Positions 27,798 to 36,833 of a stretch of DNA of 64,000 nucleotides are shown piece by piece. Where the stretch lies: contig CAVPSV010000004.1 in assembly GCA_963708625.1 (NCBI GenBank), forward strand, positions 1-64,000, in the 5' to 3' direction. Each line of letters begins with the position of its first letter. Within the stretch, counting starts at the first letter, position 1. The notes beneath the pieces are model-generated. The model had not been told where the DNA came from and ran no database searches. It saw only the letters and a program-made list of their open reading frames with translations. Position numbers and translations under genes: made by a program. The stretch comes from DASXIF01 sp036498145 (GTDB lineage: Bacteria; Actinomycetota; Actinomycetes; Mycobacteriales; Jatrophihabitantaceae).

Positions 27798-28865
27798 TCA
27801 GCCGCGGGGCGCGGACCGGCGGCGATGATCGTCGGCCGAATTCCCGTCGCGGGCAGGTCTGCCGGCGCCGGCCTCCTTGGCGTCCCATCGCTCGTATGCA
27901 TCCACGATCTCGCCGACGAGGCGATGGCGGACCACGTCGGTGCTGGTCAGCGTGGTGAAGTTCACGTCCTCGATGTCGGTGAGGATCTCGCGGACCACCT
28001 TCAGGCCGCTGCGGGTGTCGCCGGGCAGGTCGATCTGGGTGATGTCTCCGGTGACCACCATCTTGGAGCCGAAGCCGAGGCGGGTGAGGAACATCTTCAT
28101 CTGCTCCGGCGTGGTGTTCTGTGCCTCGTCGAGGATGATGAACGCGTCGTTGAGCGAGCGCCCGCGCATGTACGCCAGCGGCGCCACCTCGATGGTGCCG
28201 GCCTGCAGCAGCCGCGGGATCGACTCCGGGTCGACCATGTCGTGCAGCGCGTCGAGCAGGGGGCGCAGGTACGGGTCGATCTTGTCGTAGAGGGTGCCGG
28301 GCAGGAACCCGAGCCGCTCGCCCGCTTCGACGGCGGGCCGGGTCAGGATGATCCGGGTGACCTGCTTGGCCTGCAGCGCCTGCACTGCCTTGGCAACGGC
28401 GAGGTAGGTCTTGCCGGTGCCGGCCGGGCCGATGCCGAACACGACCGTGTGCGCGTCGATGGCATCGACGTAGCGCTTCTGGTTCAGCGTCTTGGGACGG
28501 ATGTTCTTGCCGCGCCTGGACAGGATGTTGAGGCTGAGCACCTCGGCCGGTCGGGCGGTGGTGTCCGCGGTCAGGATGCCGAGGGTACGGCTGACCGCGT
28601 CCGGGGTGAGGTTCTGGCCGGCCCTGATCAGTTCGAGCAGTTCCTCGAACAGGCGGACCGCGACGGCGTTGTCGGCGGCGGCACCGGTAATGGTGATCTC
28701 ATTGCCGCGGACGTGCACGTCACTGTTCAGGCTGGCCTCGATGACGCGCAGCAACTCGTCTCGCGAGCCGAGCAGGGACACCATGGCCTGGTCGCCGGGG
28801 ACGACGACGACGGTGGAGACGCGGTCCGGGCTGGTCTGTGGGTCTGGCAAGTCGGACTTTCTCAC
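27798..28865 (-). CDS. phoH: PhoH-like ATPase
   Basis: A P-loop ATPase, possibly involved in RNA handling alongside YbeY. The 355 residues include Walker A FGIGPAGTGKTYLAVAKAV near residue 144 and Walker B DAFIILDEAQNTT near residue 235, with MVVTGDITQIDLP as sensor. The start is GTG 28865, and TACAGT lies 24-29 bp upstream as a possible -10. The N-terminal 100 residues contain the KH-like region of the family. It leads the phoH-ybeY-corC operon. Confidence 0.95.
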   Translation of the reverse strand: MRKSDLPDPQTSPDRVSTVVVVPGDQAMVSLLGSRDELLRVIEASLNSDVHVRGNEITITGAAADNAVAVRLFEELLELIRAGQNLTPDAVSRTLGILTADTTARPAEVLSLNILSRRGKNIRPKTLNQKRYVDAIDAHTVVFGIGPAGTGKTYLAVAKAVQALQAKQVTRIILTRPAVEAGERLGFLPGTLYDKIDPYLRPLLDALHDMVDPESIPRLLQAGTIEVAPLAYMRGRSLNDAFIILDEAQNTTPEQMKMFLTRLGFGSKMVVTGDITQIDLPGDTRSGLKVVREILTDIEDVNFTTLTSTDVVRHRLVGEIVDAYERWDAKEAGAGRPARDGNSADDHRRRSAPRG

Positions 28866-29000
28866 TCGGCGAGACGGACCACTCCACTGTACCGGCCCAA
28901 TCGCTGCCCCTCACTTGGTCGAGAACACGCACTTCGCATACACGGCCGGCCGCAGTGCGCCGAGAGCGGTCATGAATGCCGCGTCAGCGACGATTGATGA

Positions 29001-29339
29001 TCAGCCGGGGGGCCAGGTCATGGGGCGACCGGCCAGGACGTGCGCATGCACGTGGAAGACGCTCTGGCCTACCTCGGCGCCGGTGTTGAAGACCGTGCGG
29101 AAGTCGCTCAGGCCCAACTCGCGGGCCACCGCGGCAATCGCCTGCGCCAGCGTGGACGCTGCGGTCGGATGCTCGGCCAGCTCGACCAGGTCGACGTAGT
29201 GCGTCCGCGGGATCACCAACACGTGCGTCGGCGCCTGCGGATTGATGTCGGTGAACGCGATGGCGTCCGCGTCCTCGTAGACCTTGTCCGCGGGCACGCT
29301 GCCCTCGACGATCCCGCAGAACAGGCAACCCTCGACCAT
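29001..29339 (-). CDS. HIT-family protein (histidine triad nucleotide-binding)
   Basis: The start ATG 29339 gives 112 residues. The HIT motif is FHVHAHVLAGRPM near residue 97. A Cys pair in GCLFCGIVEG near the N-terminus is as in HinT/PKCI proteins. These hydrolyse AMP-lysine or AMP-phosphoramidates. It follows rsmE in the same orientation, but the REP-like palindrome at 29395 separates them. phoH lies 135 nt further downstream. Confidence 0.92.
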   Translation of the reverse strand: MVEGCLFCGIVEGSVPADKVYEDADAIAFTDINPQAPTHVLVIPRTHYVDLVELAEHPTAASTLAQAIAAVARELGLSDFRTVFNTGAEVGQSVFHVHAHVLAGRPMTWPPG

Positions 29340-29394
29340 GATTCGGACCCTAGCAACCCTCGCCCAGCACCGACGCCACACCTGACCCGAGGCG

Positions 29395-29439
29395 TTTGGG
29401 GAAGATTGTGGCCGCTATAGGGCCAAAACCTTCCCCAAA
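29395..29439. repeat. REP-like palindrome, copy 2
   Basis: An inverted repeat with arms TTTGGGGAAG and CTTCCCCAAA and inner arms TGGCC and GGCCA. Read on the minus strand it matches copy 1 at 15420 in the run TTGGGGA...TTTTGGCCC. It lies between rsmE and the HIT gene and could also stop transcription. Confidence 0.6.
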
Positions 29440-29469
29440 TCGGATGTGGTTGGGGGTTCGGACGAGCGG

Positions 29470-30201
29470 TCAGGTCCAGCGGCCCAGGCGCAGCGAGAGC
29501 ACGGCCAGCGCGGCGGTTCCGGCGGTGGATGTGCGCAGCACCGGGTCGCCGAGCCGAACCGCCTGGGCGCCGGCCGCGGCGAACTCGGCCAACTCCTCCT
29601 CGGCGATGCCGCCCTCCGGACCCACCACGATCATCAGCTCGCCGCCCACCGGCAGCGCCGCCCGGGCAAGCGGCTCGTCGGCGCGCTCGTGCAGCACCAG
29701 CGCCGACCCGGTACCGATCCGGGCCGCGACGTCCTGCGTGCTGGCCAGGTCGGTCACCACGGGGACCCGCGCCCGGCGACTCTGCTTCGCGGCTTCGCGG
29801 GCCGTGCGCCGCCACCGCTCCAGCGGCTTCGCGGCGCGATCGTCGCGCCACTGCGTCACCGACCGCGACGCCGCCCACGGCACGATCTCATCGACACCCA
29901 GTTCGGTGATCAGCTCAACGGCCAACTCGGCGCGATCACCCTTGGGCAACGCCTGCACGACGACGAGGTACGGATCCGGAACCGGTACGTGCCGCCAATC
30001 CAGCACGGTGAGTTCCAGCGCATCGGCGAACACCTGGGCCACCGTGCAGTCGGCCACCGCGCCCAGGCCGTCCGCGACCAGCACCCGCTCCCCCACGCCG
30101 AGCCGCCGCACCCGAGCGGCGTGATGGCCCTCCGCACCGTCCAGGCGCAGGGTCGGCGCACTGGGCAAGTGCTCGACGAAGAACAGCGGCGGTGTGCTCA
30201 A
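29470..30201 (-). CDS. rsmE: 16S rRNA (uracil1498-N3)-methyltransferase
   Basis: A SPOUT-class methyltransferase for U1498. The start is TTG 30201, with GTGAGG 9 nt upstream, giving 243 residues. The N-terminal PUA-like domain has HHAARVRRLGVGERVLVADG. The trefoil-knot SAM site shows LMIVVGPEGGIAEEEL and LGDPVLRTSTAGTAAL. It follows dnaJ by 10 nt, within the hrcA-dnaJ-rsmE operon. Confidence 0.95.
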   Translation of the reverse strand: MSTPPLFFVEHLPSAPTLRLDGAEGHHAARVRRLGVGERVLVADGLGAVADCTVAQVFADALELTVLDWRHVPVPDPYLVVVQALPKGDRAELAVELITELGVDEIVPWAASRSVTQWRDDRAAKPLERWRRTAREAAKQSRRARVPVVTDLASTQDVAARIGTGSALVLHERADEPLARAALPVGGELMIVVGPEGGIAEEELAEFAAAGAQAVRLGDPVLRTSTAGTAALAVLSLRLGRWT

Positions 30202-30211
30202 GTCCGCTGCC

Positions 30212-31357
30212 TCACCTTCCCCCGAAAGCGTCTCTCACTTTGCCCAGCAGGCCACCGTTCTTCATGTTCACGGCGACCTCCTCGTTGCGCAGCGCGGCCA
30301 GCTCGCGCAGCATCCGCTCCTGCGTCTCATCCAGTCGGGTGGGCGTGCGCACCTCTACGTGCACGTGCAGGTCACCGCGCGTCGAACTACGCAACTTCGG
30401 CATGCCACGGCCGCGAAGCGTGAGGACACTGCCACTCTGCGTCCCGGCCCGGATGTCGAGCTTCTCCTCGCCGTCAAGGCCGCTGAGCACCAGGTCCGTG
30501 CCGAGCGCCGCCGCCGTCATCGGCACGGCAATGGTGCAGTGCAGGTCGTCGCCGTCGCGCGTGAACGTGTCATGCGGCGACTCGGAAATCTCGACGTAGA
30601 GGTCGCCGGGCGAGCCGCCGCCCGGGCCCACCTCGCCCTGGCCGGACAGCCGGATGCGCATGCCGTCCTCGATGCCCGCCGGCACGTCGACGGTGATGGT
30701 ACGCCGGACGCGAACCCGTCCCTCGGTGCCGCAGGTCGGGCACGGCGACGGGATCTGTTCGCCCGTGCCCGAACACGCCGCGCACGGCCGGGTCGTCATC
30801 ACCTGGCCCAGGAACGAGCGCTGCACGGTCTGGATCTCCCCGCGCCCGCCGCAGGTCTGGCAGGTGCGCGGCGAGGTACCCGGTGCACAACCGTTGCCGT
30901 GGCACGTCTCACACAACACCGCCGTCTCCACCGAGACCTCGCGGCGCGACCCGAAGGCCGCCTCCTCCAGCGTGAGCGACATCTGCATCAGCGCGTCCGC
31001 GCCCGGCCGGACCCGGCTGCGCCGGGCACCCCGACCCCCCATGGTCGCGCCGGCACCGCCGAAGAATGCCTCGAACACGTCGCCGAAGCCGCCGAAGCCG
31101 GAGAACGGATTGCCGGCACTGCCCGCGCCCTGTCCCAGCGGATCGCCGCCGAGATCGACGATGCGCCGTTTCTCCGGGTCGCTCAGCACCTCATAGGCGG
31201 CGGTGACCTCCTTGAACCGGTCCTGCGCGCCCGGGTCCGGGTTCACGTCCGGGTGCAGTTGGCGGGCCAACTTCCGGTACGCGCGCTTGAGCTCCTCGGC
31301 GGTCGCATCGCGACGCACGCCGAGCAAGCCGTAGTAGTCGCGCGGGCTGTCAGGCAC
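30212..31357 (-). CDS. dnaJ: Chaperone DnaJ (hrcA-linked paralogue)
   Basis: A 381-residue type I J-protein that stimulates DnaK. The J domain (residues 1-70) has YRKLARQLHPDVNPDPG. A Gly/Phe region follows (NPFSGFGGFGDVFEAFFGG). Four zinc repeats are CETCHGNG, CQTCGGRG, CAACSGTG and CPTCGTEG. The C-terminal beta domains and a short dimerisation tail complete it. The position directly after hrcA marks it as the DnaJ2 type of actinobacteria. The start is GTG 31357. Confidence 0.96.
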   Translation of the reverse strand: MPDSPRDYYGLLGVRRDATAEELKRAYRKLARQLHPDVNPDPGAQDRFKEVTAAYEVLSDPEKRRIVDLGGDPLGQGAGSAGNPFSGFGGFGDVFEAFFGGAGATMGGRGARRSRVRPGADALMQMSLTLEEAAFGSRREVSVETAVLCETCHGNGCAPGTSPRTCQTCGGRGEIQTVQRSFLGQVMTTRPCAACSGTGEQIPSPCPTCGTEGRVRVRRTITVDVPAGIEDGMRIRLSGQGEVGPGGGSPGDLYVEISESPHDTFTRDGDDLHCTIAVPMTAAALGTDLVLSGLDGEEKLDIRAGTQSGSVLTLRGRGMPKLRSSTRGDLHVHVEVRTPTRLDETQERMLRELAALRNEEVAVNMKNGGLLGKVRDAFGGR

Positions 31358-31393
31358 GGTGGAAGTCTACGGAAATCTGCGCGGTGACCGCGC

Positions 31394-32416
31394 TCAGCGC
31401 TCTCGGAGCAGGTCGCCCATGTACCGGGCCACCGCAGCCACCCGCGCCATCGTGTGCGCGTAGTCCATTCGCCGCGGGCCGAGCACGCCCACCGCGCCCA
31501 GCGGCGCCGCGCTCTGGGCGCCGTAGCCGCCGGTAACGACCGAAGTGGCGATCAGCCCCTCGTGCTCGTTCTCGTTACCGATCCGGACCACGATCTTGCT
31601 GGTCTCGATCGAGCGGTCCAGCAGCCGGAGCAGCACCACCTGCTCCTCGAGTGCCTCCAGTACTGGCCGGATCGCCGGGAAGTCCAGCGCGTTCTCGGTC
31701 AGGTTGGATGTGCCGCCGAGCACGATCCGGCCACTGTGCGGCTCCACCAGCGTCTCCAGCAGCACCGAGGTGAGGGCGCTCAGCAGGCCCCGCAGTTGCC
31801 GGTCGACCTTCGCGGGCAGATCGGTGACGATCTCCGGCGCCTCGGCGAGCAGCCGGTCACGCAGCTGCGCATTCAACGTCACCCGCAGATCGGCCACCAC
31901 CACCTCGGTGACCGCACCCGGCAGATCGACGATGCGCTGCTCGACCCGGCCGGTGTCCGTGATGAGCACCAGCATCAGCCGAGACTCGGTCAGCACCACC
32001 AGTTCGACGTGCCGCACCCGGCTGCGGGACAGCGACGGGTACTGCACCACCGCGACGTTGCGCGTCAACTGCGCCAGCGTGCGCACTGCGCGGTGCAGCA
32101 CGTCGTCAAGATCGACCGCCTCGTCGAGAAAGGTGCGGATGGCCCGGCGCTCGGCCGCCGACAGCGGCTTCACCTCGGTGAGCCGGTCCACGAACAGCCG
32201 GTACCCGGCGTCCGTGGGCACCCGCCCGGCACTGGTGTGTGGCTGCGCGATCAGGCCCTCGTCCTCCAGCGCGGCCATGTCGTTGCGGATCGTCGCGGGC
32301 GAGACGCCCAGGTTGTGGCGGTCGGCCAAGGACTTGCTGCCGACCGGTTCGTTCGTGGAGATGAAGTCCTCGACGATCGCGCGGAGCACCTCGAGCTTGC
32401 GTTCCTCGACGCTCAA
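31394..32416 (-). CDS. hrcA: Heat-inducible transcription repressor HrcA
   Basis: HrcA represses class I heat-shock genes through CIRCE operators. The 340-residue protein has an N-terminal winged helix (SLADRHNLGVSPATIRNDMA) and HTSAGRVPTDAGYRLFVDRL. The GAF-like core includes VLGGTSNLTE and the C-terminus ends with RVAAVARYMGDLL. The start is TTG 32416, with GGAAGGA 8 nt upstream. I saw no CIRCE repeat before it, so its own transcription may not be autoregulated here. Confidence 0.96.
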   Translation of the reverse strand: MSVEERKLEVLRAIVEDFISTNEPVGSKSLADRHNLGVSPATIRNDMAALEDEGLIAQPHTSAGRVPTDAGYRLFVDRLTEVKPLSAAERRAIRTFLDEAVDLDDVLHRAVRTLAQLTRNVAVVQYPSLSRSRVRHVELVVLTESRLMLVLITDTGRVEQRIVDLPGAVTEVVVADLRVTLNAQLRDRLLAEAPEIVTDLPAKVDRQLRGLLSALTSVLLETLVEPHSGRIVLGGTSNLTENALDFPAIRPVLEALEEQVVLLRLLDRSIETSKIVVRIGNENEHEGLIATSVVTGGYGAQSAAPLGAVGVLGPRRMDYAHTMARVAAVARYMGDLLRER

Positions 32417-32505
32417 AGTGCCGTCCTTCCTGATCGACGGTGTTACTTGGGAGTTTAGGTGTTCGCCGCTGCATCAAGGGGCTGTGTGCGGCGAGTAGTC
32501 GCGGT

Positions 32506-32519
32506 ATCGATGCATCGAT
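32506..32519. promoter_or_regulatory. Perfect 14-bp palindrome between divergent hrcA and a small gene
   Basis: ATCGATGCATCGAT is a perfect palindrome placed 90 nt before the TTG of hrcA and 109 nt before the GTG at 32628. It could be an operator for either gene. No regulator is known to me for this sequence. The rest of 32417-32627 holds TAAACT (on the minus strand) as a possible hrcA -10 and nothing else recognisable. Confidence 0.35.
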
Positions 32520-32627
32520 GCGCGATAGGCTCCAGCACGAGGCGGCAGCGCCGCGGCCCTGCGGCCCGCCAACGCCGCGGGAGCGGCACTGTGACCAGCT
32601 GACAGCGCCAATGCTCGGGGGACCTTC

Positions 32628-32939
32628 GTGATCTTCAAGGCGGTGCAGGACGGGCGACCGTACCCGGAGCACGGCCTGACGCCGCGCGACTGGGCCAACG
32701 TGCCGCCGCGCACCATCCGTCTGGACGAACTCACCACCACCAAACGAGAGCTGGCACTGGACCGCCTGCTCGACGAGGACTCGACCTTCTACGGCGACTT
32801 GTTCCCCCATGCCGTGCAATGGCACGGCGAGGTCTATCTCGAGGACGGGGTGCACCGTGCGCTGCGCGCCGCCCTGCAGAACCGGCACACCATGCATGTG
32901 CGAGTGCTCGACCTGGACGCGCTGCAACCGAAGCCGTAA
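32628..32939 (+). CDS. Conserved actinobacterial protein of unknown function
   Basis: The 103-residue protein starts at GTG 32628. The sequence MIFKAVQDGRPYPEHGL, then RTIRLDELTTTKRELALDRL and DSTFYGDLFPHAVQWHGEVY, ending with VHRALRAALQNR, is a pattern I know from a conserved hypothetical gene near hemW and hrcA in actinomycetes. It has no membrane segment. It converges on hemW, whose stop lies 5 nt away. Confidence 0.7.
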   Translation: MIFKAVQDGRPYPEHGLTPRDWANVPPRTIRLDELTTTKRELALDRLLDEDSTFYGDLFPHAVQWHGEVYLEDGVHRALRAALQNRHTMHVRVLDLDALQPKP

Positions 32940-32943
32940 CGGC

Positions 32944-34182
32944 TCAGCCCAGCAGCTCGCGGACGACAGCATCGGCAAGCAGCCGGCCACGTTGCGTCAG
33001 CGCTACCCGACCGTCGGCCGCCGCGTCATGGTCGGCCAGCCCCCACGACGTCAACTGCGGCAGCAGGCGCTGCGCCCCGTCCGGCAGCTCGGCCAGGGGC
33101 AAACCGGCTCGCATCCGGATGCCGAGCATGACCCGCTCGGTCAGCCGCGCCGCATCGTCGAGCGTCTCCCGGCCCGCCGCAGGACTGCGACCGGCGGCAA
33201 GTAGGCCGGCGTAGCGCACCGGGTGCTTGACGTTCCACCAGCGCACACCGCCGATATGGCTGTGCGCACCGGGCCCCAGCCCCCACCAGTTGGCATCAGT
33301 CCAGTAGAGCTCGTTGTGCCGGCACCGGGCCTGCTCACTGCGCGCCCAGTTCGACACCTCGTACCACTCGAACCCCGCGGCACGGAGCAGCTCGTCGGCG
33401 ATGATGTACCGGTCGGCCAGCACATCGTCATCCGGTGCAGGCACCACACCCCGGTCGACCTGGCGTGCGAGCGCGGTGCCCGTCTCGACGACGAGCGCGT
33501 ACGCGCTGATGTGATCGGCGTCGGTGGACAGGGCGGCATCGAGGGACGCCTGCCAGTCCGCGTCGGTCTCGTACGGGGCTCCGTAGATCAGATCCAGGTT
33601 GATGTGCTCGAAACCGGCGGCGCGGGCCTCGGCCACCGCCGCTTCCGGCCGGCCGGGCCGGTGCCGGCGGTCCAGCACCTCCAGTACCCGCGGCACCGCG
33701 GACTGCATGCCGATCGACACCCGGGTGAACCCGGCCTCGCGCAGCTTGGCGAAGTACGCCGGCGTGACCGACTCGGGATTTGCCTCAGTGGTGATCTCCG
33801 CGTTCTCGTCGAGGCCGAAGCGTGCCCGGATATCATCGATCACCAGGCGCAGGTGCTCGGCCGGTAGCAGCGTCGGCGTGCCACCACCGAAGAAGACCGT
33901 CGAAGCTGGGGGCACCCGCATGCCGCGCACCCCGCGGACGCCGAGCACATCGGCTGCCAGGCGCACCTCGTGCAGCAGGGTGTCGACGTAGCTGCCCCGG
34001 CTGACGCCGTCCCCGAGTTCAGCAGCGGTGTAGGTGTTGAAGTCGCAGTAACCACATCTGCTCTCGCAGAACGGCACGTGCACGTACACGCCGAACGGAA
34101 TCTCGCGCGCGGCCTCGAGCGCGGTGCGCGGCAGCCGCCCGTCCGGTGGCGGCGGGTCGCCGTGCGGAAGCGCGGAAGGCAC
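32944..34182 (-). CDS. hemW: HemW-type radical SAM protein (heme chaperone, formerly annotated as CPO III oxidase)
   Basis: HemW proteins bind a [4Fe-4S] cluster and heme, and many are not true coproporphyrinogen oxidases. The 412-residue sequence has the radical-SAM motif FCESRCGYCDFNTY near residue 38 and GGGTPTLL. HLRL, TTEANPESVT and MQSAVPRVLEVLDRRH are typical segments. The C-terminal HemW domain has LGPGAHSHIGGVRWWNVKHP. The start is GTG 34182. It is in its usual place between hrcA and lepA. Confidence 0.93.
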   Translation of the reverse strand: MPSALPHGDPPPPDGRLPRTALEAAREIPFGVYVHVPFCESRCGYCDFNTYTAAELGDGVSRGSYVDTLLHEVRLAADVLGVRGVRGMRVPPASTVFFGGGTPTLLPAEHLRLVIDDIRARFGLDENAEITTEANPESVTPAYFAKLREAGFTRVSIGMQSAVPRVLEVLDRRHRPGRPEAAVAEARAAGFEHINLDLIYGAPYETDADWQASLDAALSTDADHISAYALVVETGTALARQVDRGVVPAPDDDVLADRYIIADELLRAAGFEWYEVSNWARSEQARCRHNELYWTDANWWGLGPGAHSHIGGVRWWNVKHPVRYAGLLAAGRSPAAGRETLDDAARLTERVMLGIRMRAGLPLAELPDGAQRLLPQLTSWGLADHDAAADGRVALTQRGRLLADAVVRELLG

Positions 34183-34256
34183 GCATCAAGTGTGCGTCAT
34201 AGCGGCCGGCGCGGTGCCAGCGGCGCGCCTCATCGGCGGCCGGTTTCGCATAGCTG

Positions 34257-35546
34257 TCAATCCACCGCCCCGCTCGTACAGTCCGCCTCTTTCGGCTGGG
34301 ACGGGAGGTCGCGCATCCGCCACATCGGTTTGGCGAGGATCAGCCCCGGTAGGAGGTTCACGCTCAGCAGGATCCAGACCGCCGGACGGATCCCGATCGA
34401 CCCGGCCAACGTGCCGGCCAGCAGCGCACCCACCGGGATCGAGCCGAACAGCACGAACCGCATCGAGGCGACCACCCGGCCCAGCATCTGGGGCGGACAG
34501 TATGCCTGGCGAAAACCCCCGATCGTCACGTTGTAGATCAGCACGCCGGTGAACAACACGACATTGCCGAGGACGAAGAACACCAACCCGGCGCCGCGGC
34601 TCGTCAGCGGAATGAGCAGCCCGAACGGCTCGGTAACCAAGGTCACCAGCCACGCCGCCCGGGACGTGCCGAACCATCGACCCACCGGGCGCGCCAGCAC
34701 CGCCCCCAGCACCGAGCCGAGGCTGACCAGGCCCACCAGCAATCCCACGCTCGACGGGGCCAAGTGCACAGTGCGAACCAGGAACAGCACCACGATCGCC
34801 TCGAACCCGGTGAAGCAGATGTTCGCCAGCGCCGGTGCGATCGTCATCGCGCGCAGGATCGGGTCGGCGGCCACGTATCGCGCACCCTCCGCGATCTCGG
34901 CCCGGACGCTCGACGGCTGCATCACCTTGGGCTCTTCCCGCGCCCGGATGCCGACCAGCGCGAACACCGAGACGACGTAGCTCAGCGCGTCGGCGATCAG
35001 TGCATACGGCGCTCGGATCGCTTGCACCAGCAGGCCGCCGAGCCCCGGCCCGACGACCTGGGCAACGGCGTTGGTGCCCTGCAGCTTGGCGTTCGCCTCG
35101 GGCAGGTCATCGCGGCGGACCAGCGCGGGCACGTAGGCCTGGTAGGCGACCTGGAACACCACGGTGGCCAGGCCGGTCGTGAACGCCACCGCGAACAACT
35201 GCGCCATGCCCAGCGCGTCGAACGCGGCCGCCACCGGAACGCTGCCGATCAGCGCGGCCCGCGCCACGTCACACCAGATCATCAGCGGGCGGCACCTGGA
35301 CCGATCCACCCACACCCCGGCCGGCAGCCCGATCAGCAGCCACGGCGTCCACTCCGCGGCAGCGAGGGCGCCCACCTGGAACGGCGTGGCATGCAGCGCC
35401 ACGACGGCGATCAGCGGCAACACGATGGTGCTGACCGCCGTCCCGACATCGCTCACCGACTGCCCGGTCCACAACAGCAGGAAGTCGCGCTGGCGCAGTA
35501 ATCGGCCTCCGCGCGGGGCCCGGTCCGGCCTCGTGTCGGCAGTCAC
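34257..35546 (-). CDS. MFS transporter (probable drug or metabolite exporter)
   Basis: About 429 residues from GTG 35546, with GAGGG upstream. It has around 12 membrane segments, for example FLLLWTGQSVSDVGTAVSTI as helix 1 and AGVWVDRSRCRPLMIW as the motif-A loop. The form is that of MFS proteins like MefA and enterobactin-exporter-like exporters. The substrate is unknown. It is followed by hemW and preceded by a 47-aa gene 14 nt away, with which it forms an operon. Confidence 0.85.
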   Translation of the reverse strand: MTADTRPDRAPRGGRLLRQRDFLLLWTGQSVSDVGTAVSTIVLPLIAVVALHATPFQVGALAAAEWTPWLLIGLPAGVWVDRSRCRPLMIWCDVARAALIGSVPVAAAFDALGMAQLFAVAFTTGLATVVFQVAYQAYVPALVRRDDLPEANAKLQGTNAVAQVVGPGLGGLLVQAIRAPYALIADALSYVVSVFALVGIRAREEPKVMQPSSVRAEIAEGARYVAADPILRAMTIAPALANICFTGFEAIVVLFLVRTVHLAPSSVGLLVGLVSLGSVLGAVLARPVGRWFGTSRAAWLVTLVTEPFGLLIPLTSRGAGLVFFVLGNVVLFTGVLIYNVTIGGFRQAYCPPQMLGRVVASMRFVLFGSIPVGALLAGTLAGSIGIRPAVWILLSVNLLPGLILAKPMWRMRDLPSQPKEADCTSGAVD

Positions 35547-35560
35547 GGCCCGCCCTCGCC

Positions 35561-35704
35561 TCAACCGCGGGGCACGGAGGTCGACGGGCTGGGCGGCCGG
35601 TGCTGCGGATGATGTTCGCCGGCGCGAACCGCGTAGCCGACGAGCAGCGCTGCCACCAGTACCAGCAGCGCGAGCAGTGGTCGGCGGATCCGGCGGCGCG
35701 GCAT
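35561..35704 (-). CDS. Small single-span membrane peptide (47 aa)
   Basis: A short frame from ATG 35704 to TGA 35561. The Arg-rich beginning (MPRRRIRRP) followed by LLALLVLVAALLVGYAV forms one membrane helix oriented with the N-terminus inside. A His/Pro-rich tail (GEHHPQHRPPSPS) follows. It ends 14 nt before the MFS start and probably shares its transcript. It could be an accessory subunit or a leader-like peptide. No family is recognised. Confidence 0.5.
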   Translation of the reverse strand: MPRRRIRRPLLALLVLVAALLVGYAVRAGEHHPQHRPPSPSTSVPRG

Positions 35705-35782
35705 GGCAGTTCACTCTATGGGGCACGCACACCCCGCACCGTCCACAGCCGCACATGGTTCGATCGACTAATGATCACTGGA

Positions 35783-36519
35783 ATGACCGCTACCACCATC
35801 ACCGATCCCCGGCGCCGGTGGCGAGGAGATCGAGGCGTATCTGGCCCGACCCGAACTCGAAGGACCACGTGGCGGCGTGGTGGTGATCCACCACATGCCC
35901 GGCTACGACCGGGCCACGCAAGGAGATCGTGCGCCGGTTCGCCGAGATCGGCTACGACGCGATCTGCCCCAACCTGTACTCGCGCGAGGCGCCGGGCGCC
36001 GACCCGGACGACGCGGCCGCGCCGGCCCGGGCCGGCGGCGGCGTGCCCGACGACCGGCTGGTCGGCGACGTCGCCGGCGCGGCCGCACACCTGCGCGCGC
36101 TGCCGCACGTCGAACGGCAAGGTCGGCGTGATCGGTTACTGCTCGCGGCGGCCGCCAGTCGGTGCTCGCGGCCTGCAACCTCGACCTGGACGCGGCGGTC
36201 GACTGCTACGGCGCGTTCGTCACCGGCACCCCGCCCGAGGGAATGGCCGATTCCGATCACGAACCTGGTCGACCAGTTGCCGAACCTGCGCTGCCCGCTG
36301 CTCGGCCTGTTCGGCAACGAGGACAACTACCCCTCGCCGGAGCAGGTCGACGAGCTCGACCAGATCCTCACCGAGCACGGCAAGGAGCACGAGTTCCACT
36401 CCTACGACGACGCCGGCCACGCGCTTCTTCGCCGTCGACCGCCCGTCCTACCGGGTCGAGGCCGCGCCAACGACGGCTGGCAGCGGATCGCCGCCTTCTA
36501 CGGCCGCACCTGCGGCTGA
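35783..36519 (+). pseudogene. Dienelactone hydrolase family protein, many frameshifts (probable sequence errors)
   Basis: The protein can be read only by changing frame about six times. Pieces in order: MTATTITDP at the start, GEEIEAYLARPELEGP, GGVVVIHHMPGYDRAT, RRFAEIGYDAICPNLYSREA, GKVGVIGYCS (nucleophile Cys site), LAACNLDLDAAVDCYGAFVT, NLVDQLPNLRCPLLGLFGNE and DAGHA (His of the triad). Together these make a complete dienelactone hydrolase. One-base insertions can be placed near 35919, 36112, 36146, 36242 and 36422, with one more indel near 36465. See the indel-cluster finding. Confidence 0.75.
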
Positions 36520-36532
36520 GCGGAGCCTGACC

Positions 36533-36824
36533 ATGTGCACCTACGCGACCGAGCACGCAGCCGTGACCGGCAGCGCGCAAGGGCCCGGACGGCGTGGTTC
36601 CCGTCACCGACGCCACCGTCTACTACGACCACCCGGTGCACGCGATGGCCGAGCACACGCTCAACATCGACATCACCGACCCGTCCGGCGGGCCCCGGGC
36701 CCGGGTCGCGGTGGAGCTGACCGCCGACATCGGCCCGGCGAGCTGGTGGCGGCGATCCACGATGCGCTCGCCGCCGCGCCGGCCGGAGCTCACCGGCCGA
36801 GCCCAGCCCCGAGCTCACGGCTAG
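36533..36824 (+). pseudogene. DUF6295-type small protein, frameshifted
   Basis: It starts MCTYATEHAAVTGSAQGP at ATG 36533. The frame changes near 36590 to VPVTDATVYYDHPVHAMAEH and LNIDITDPSGGPRARVAVEL, and again near 36740 to ELVAAIHDALAAAP. Joined, the pieces match the DUF6295 family I recall (about 90 aa) of unknown function. The end is uncertain because of the frame changes. It lies 13 nt after the dienelactone hydrolase, so they are an operon. Confidence 0.6.
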
Positions 36825-36833
36825 GGTCGGCAC

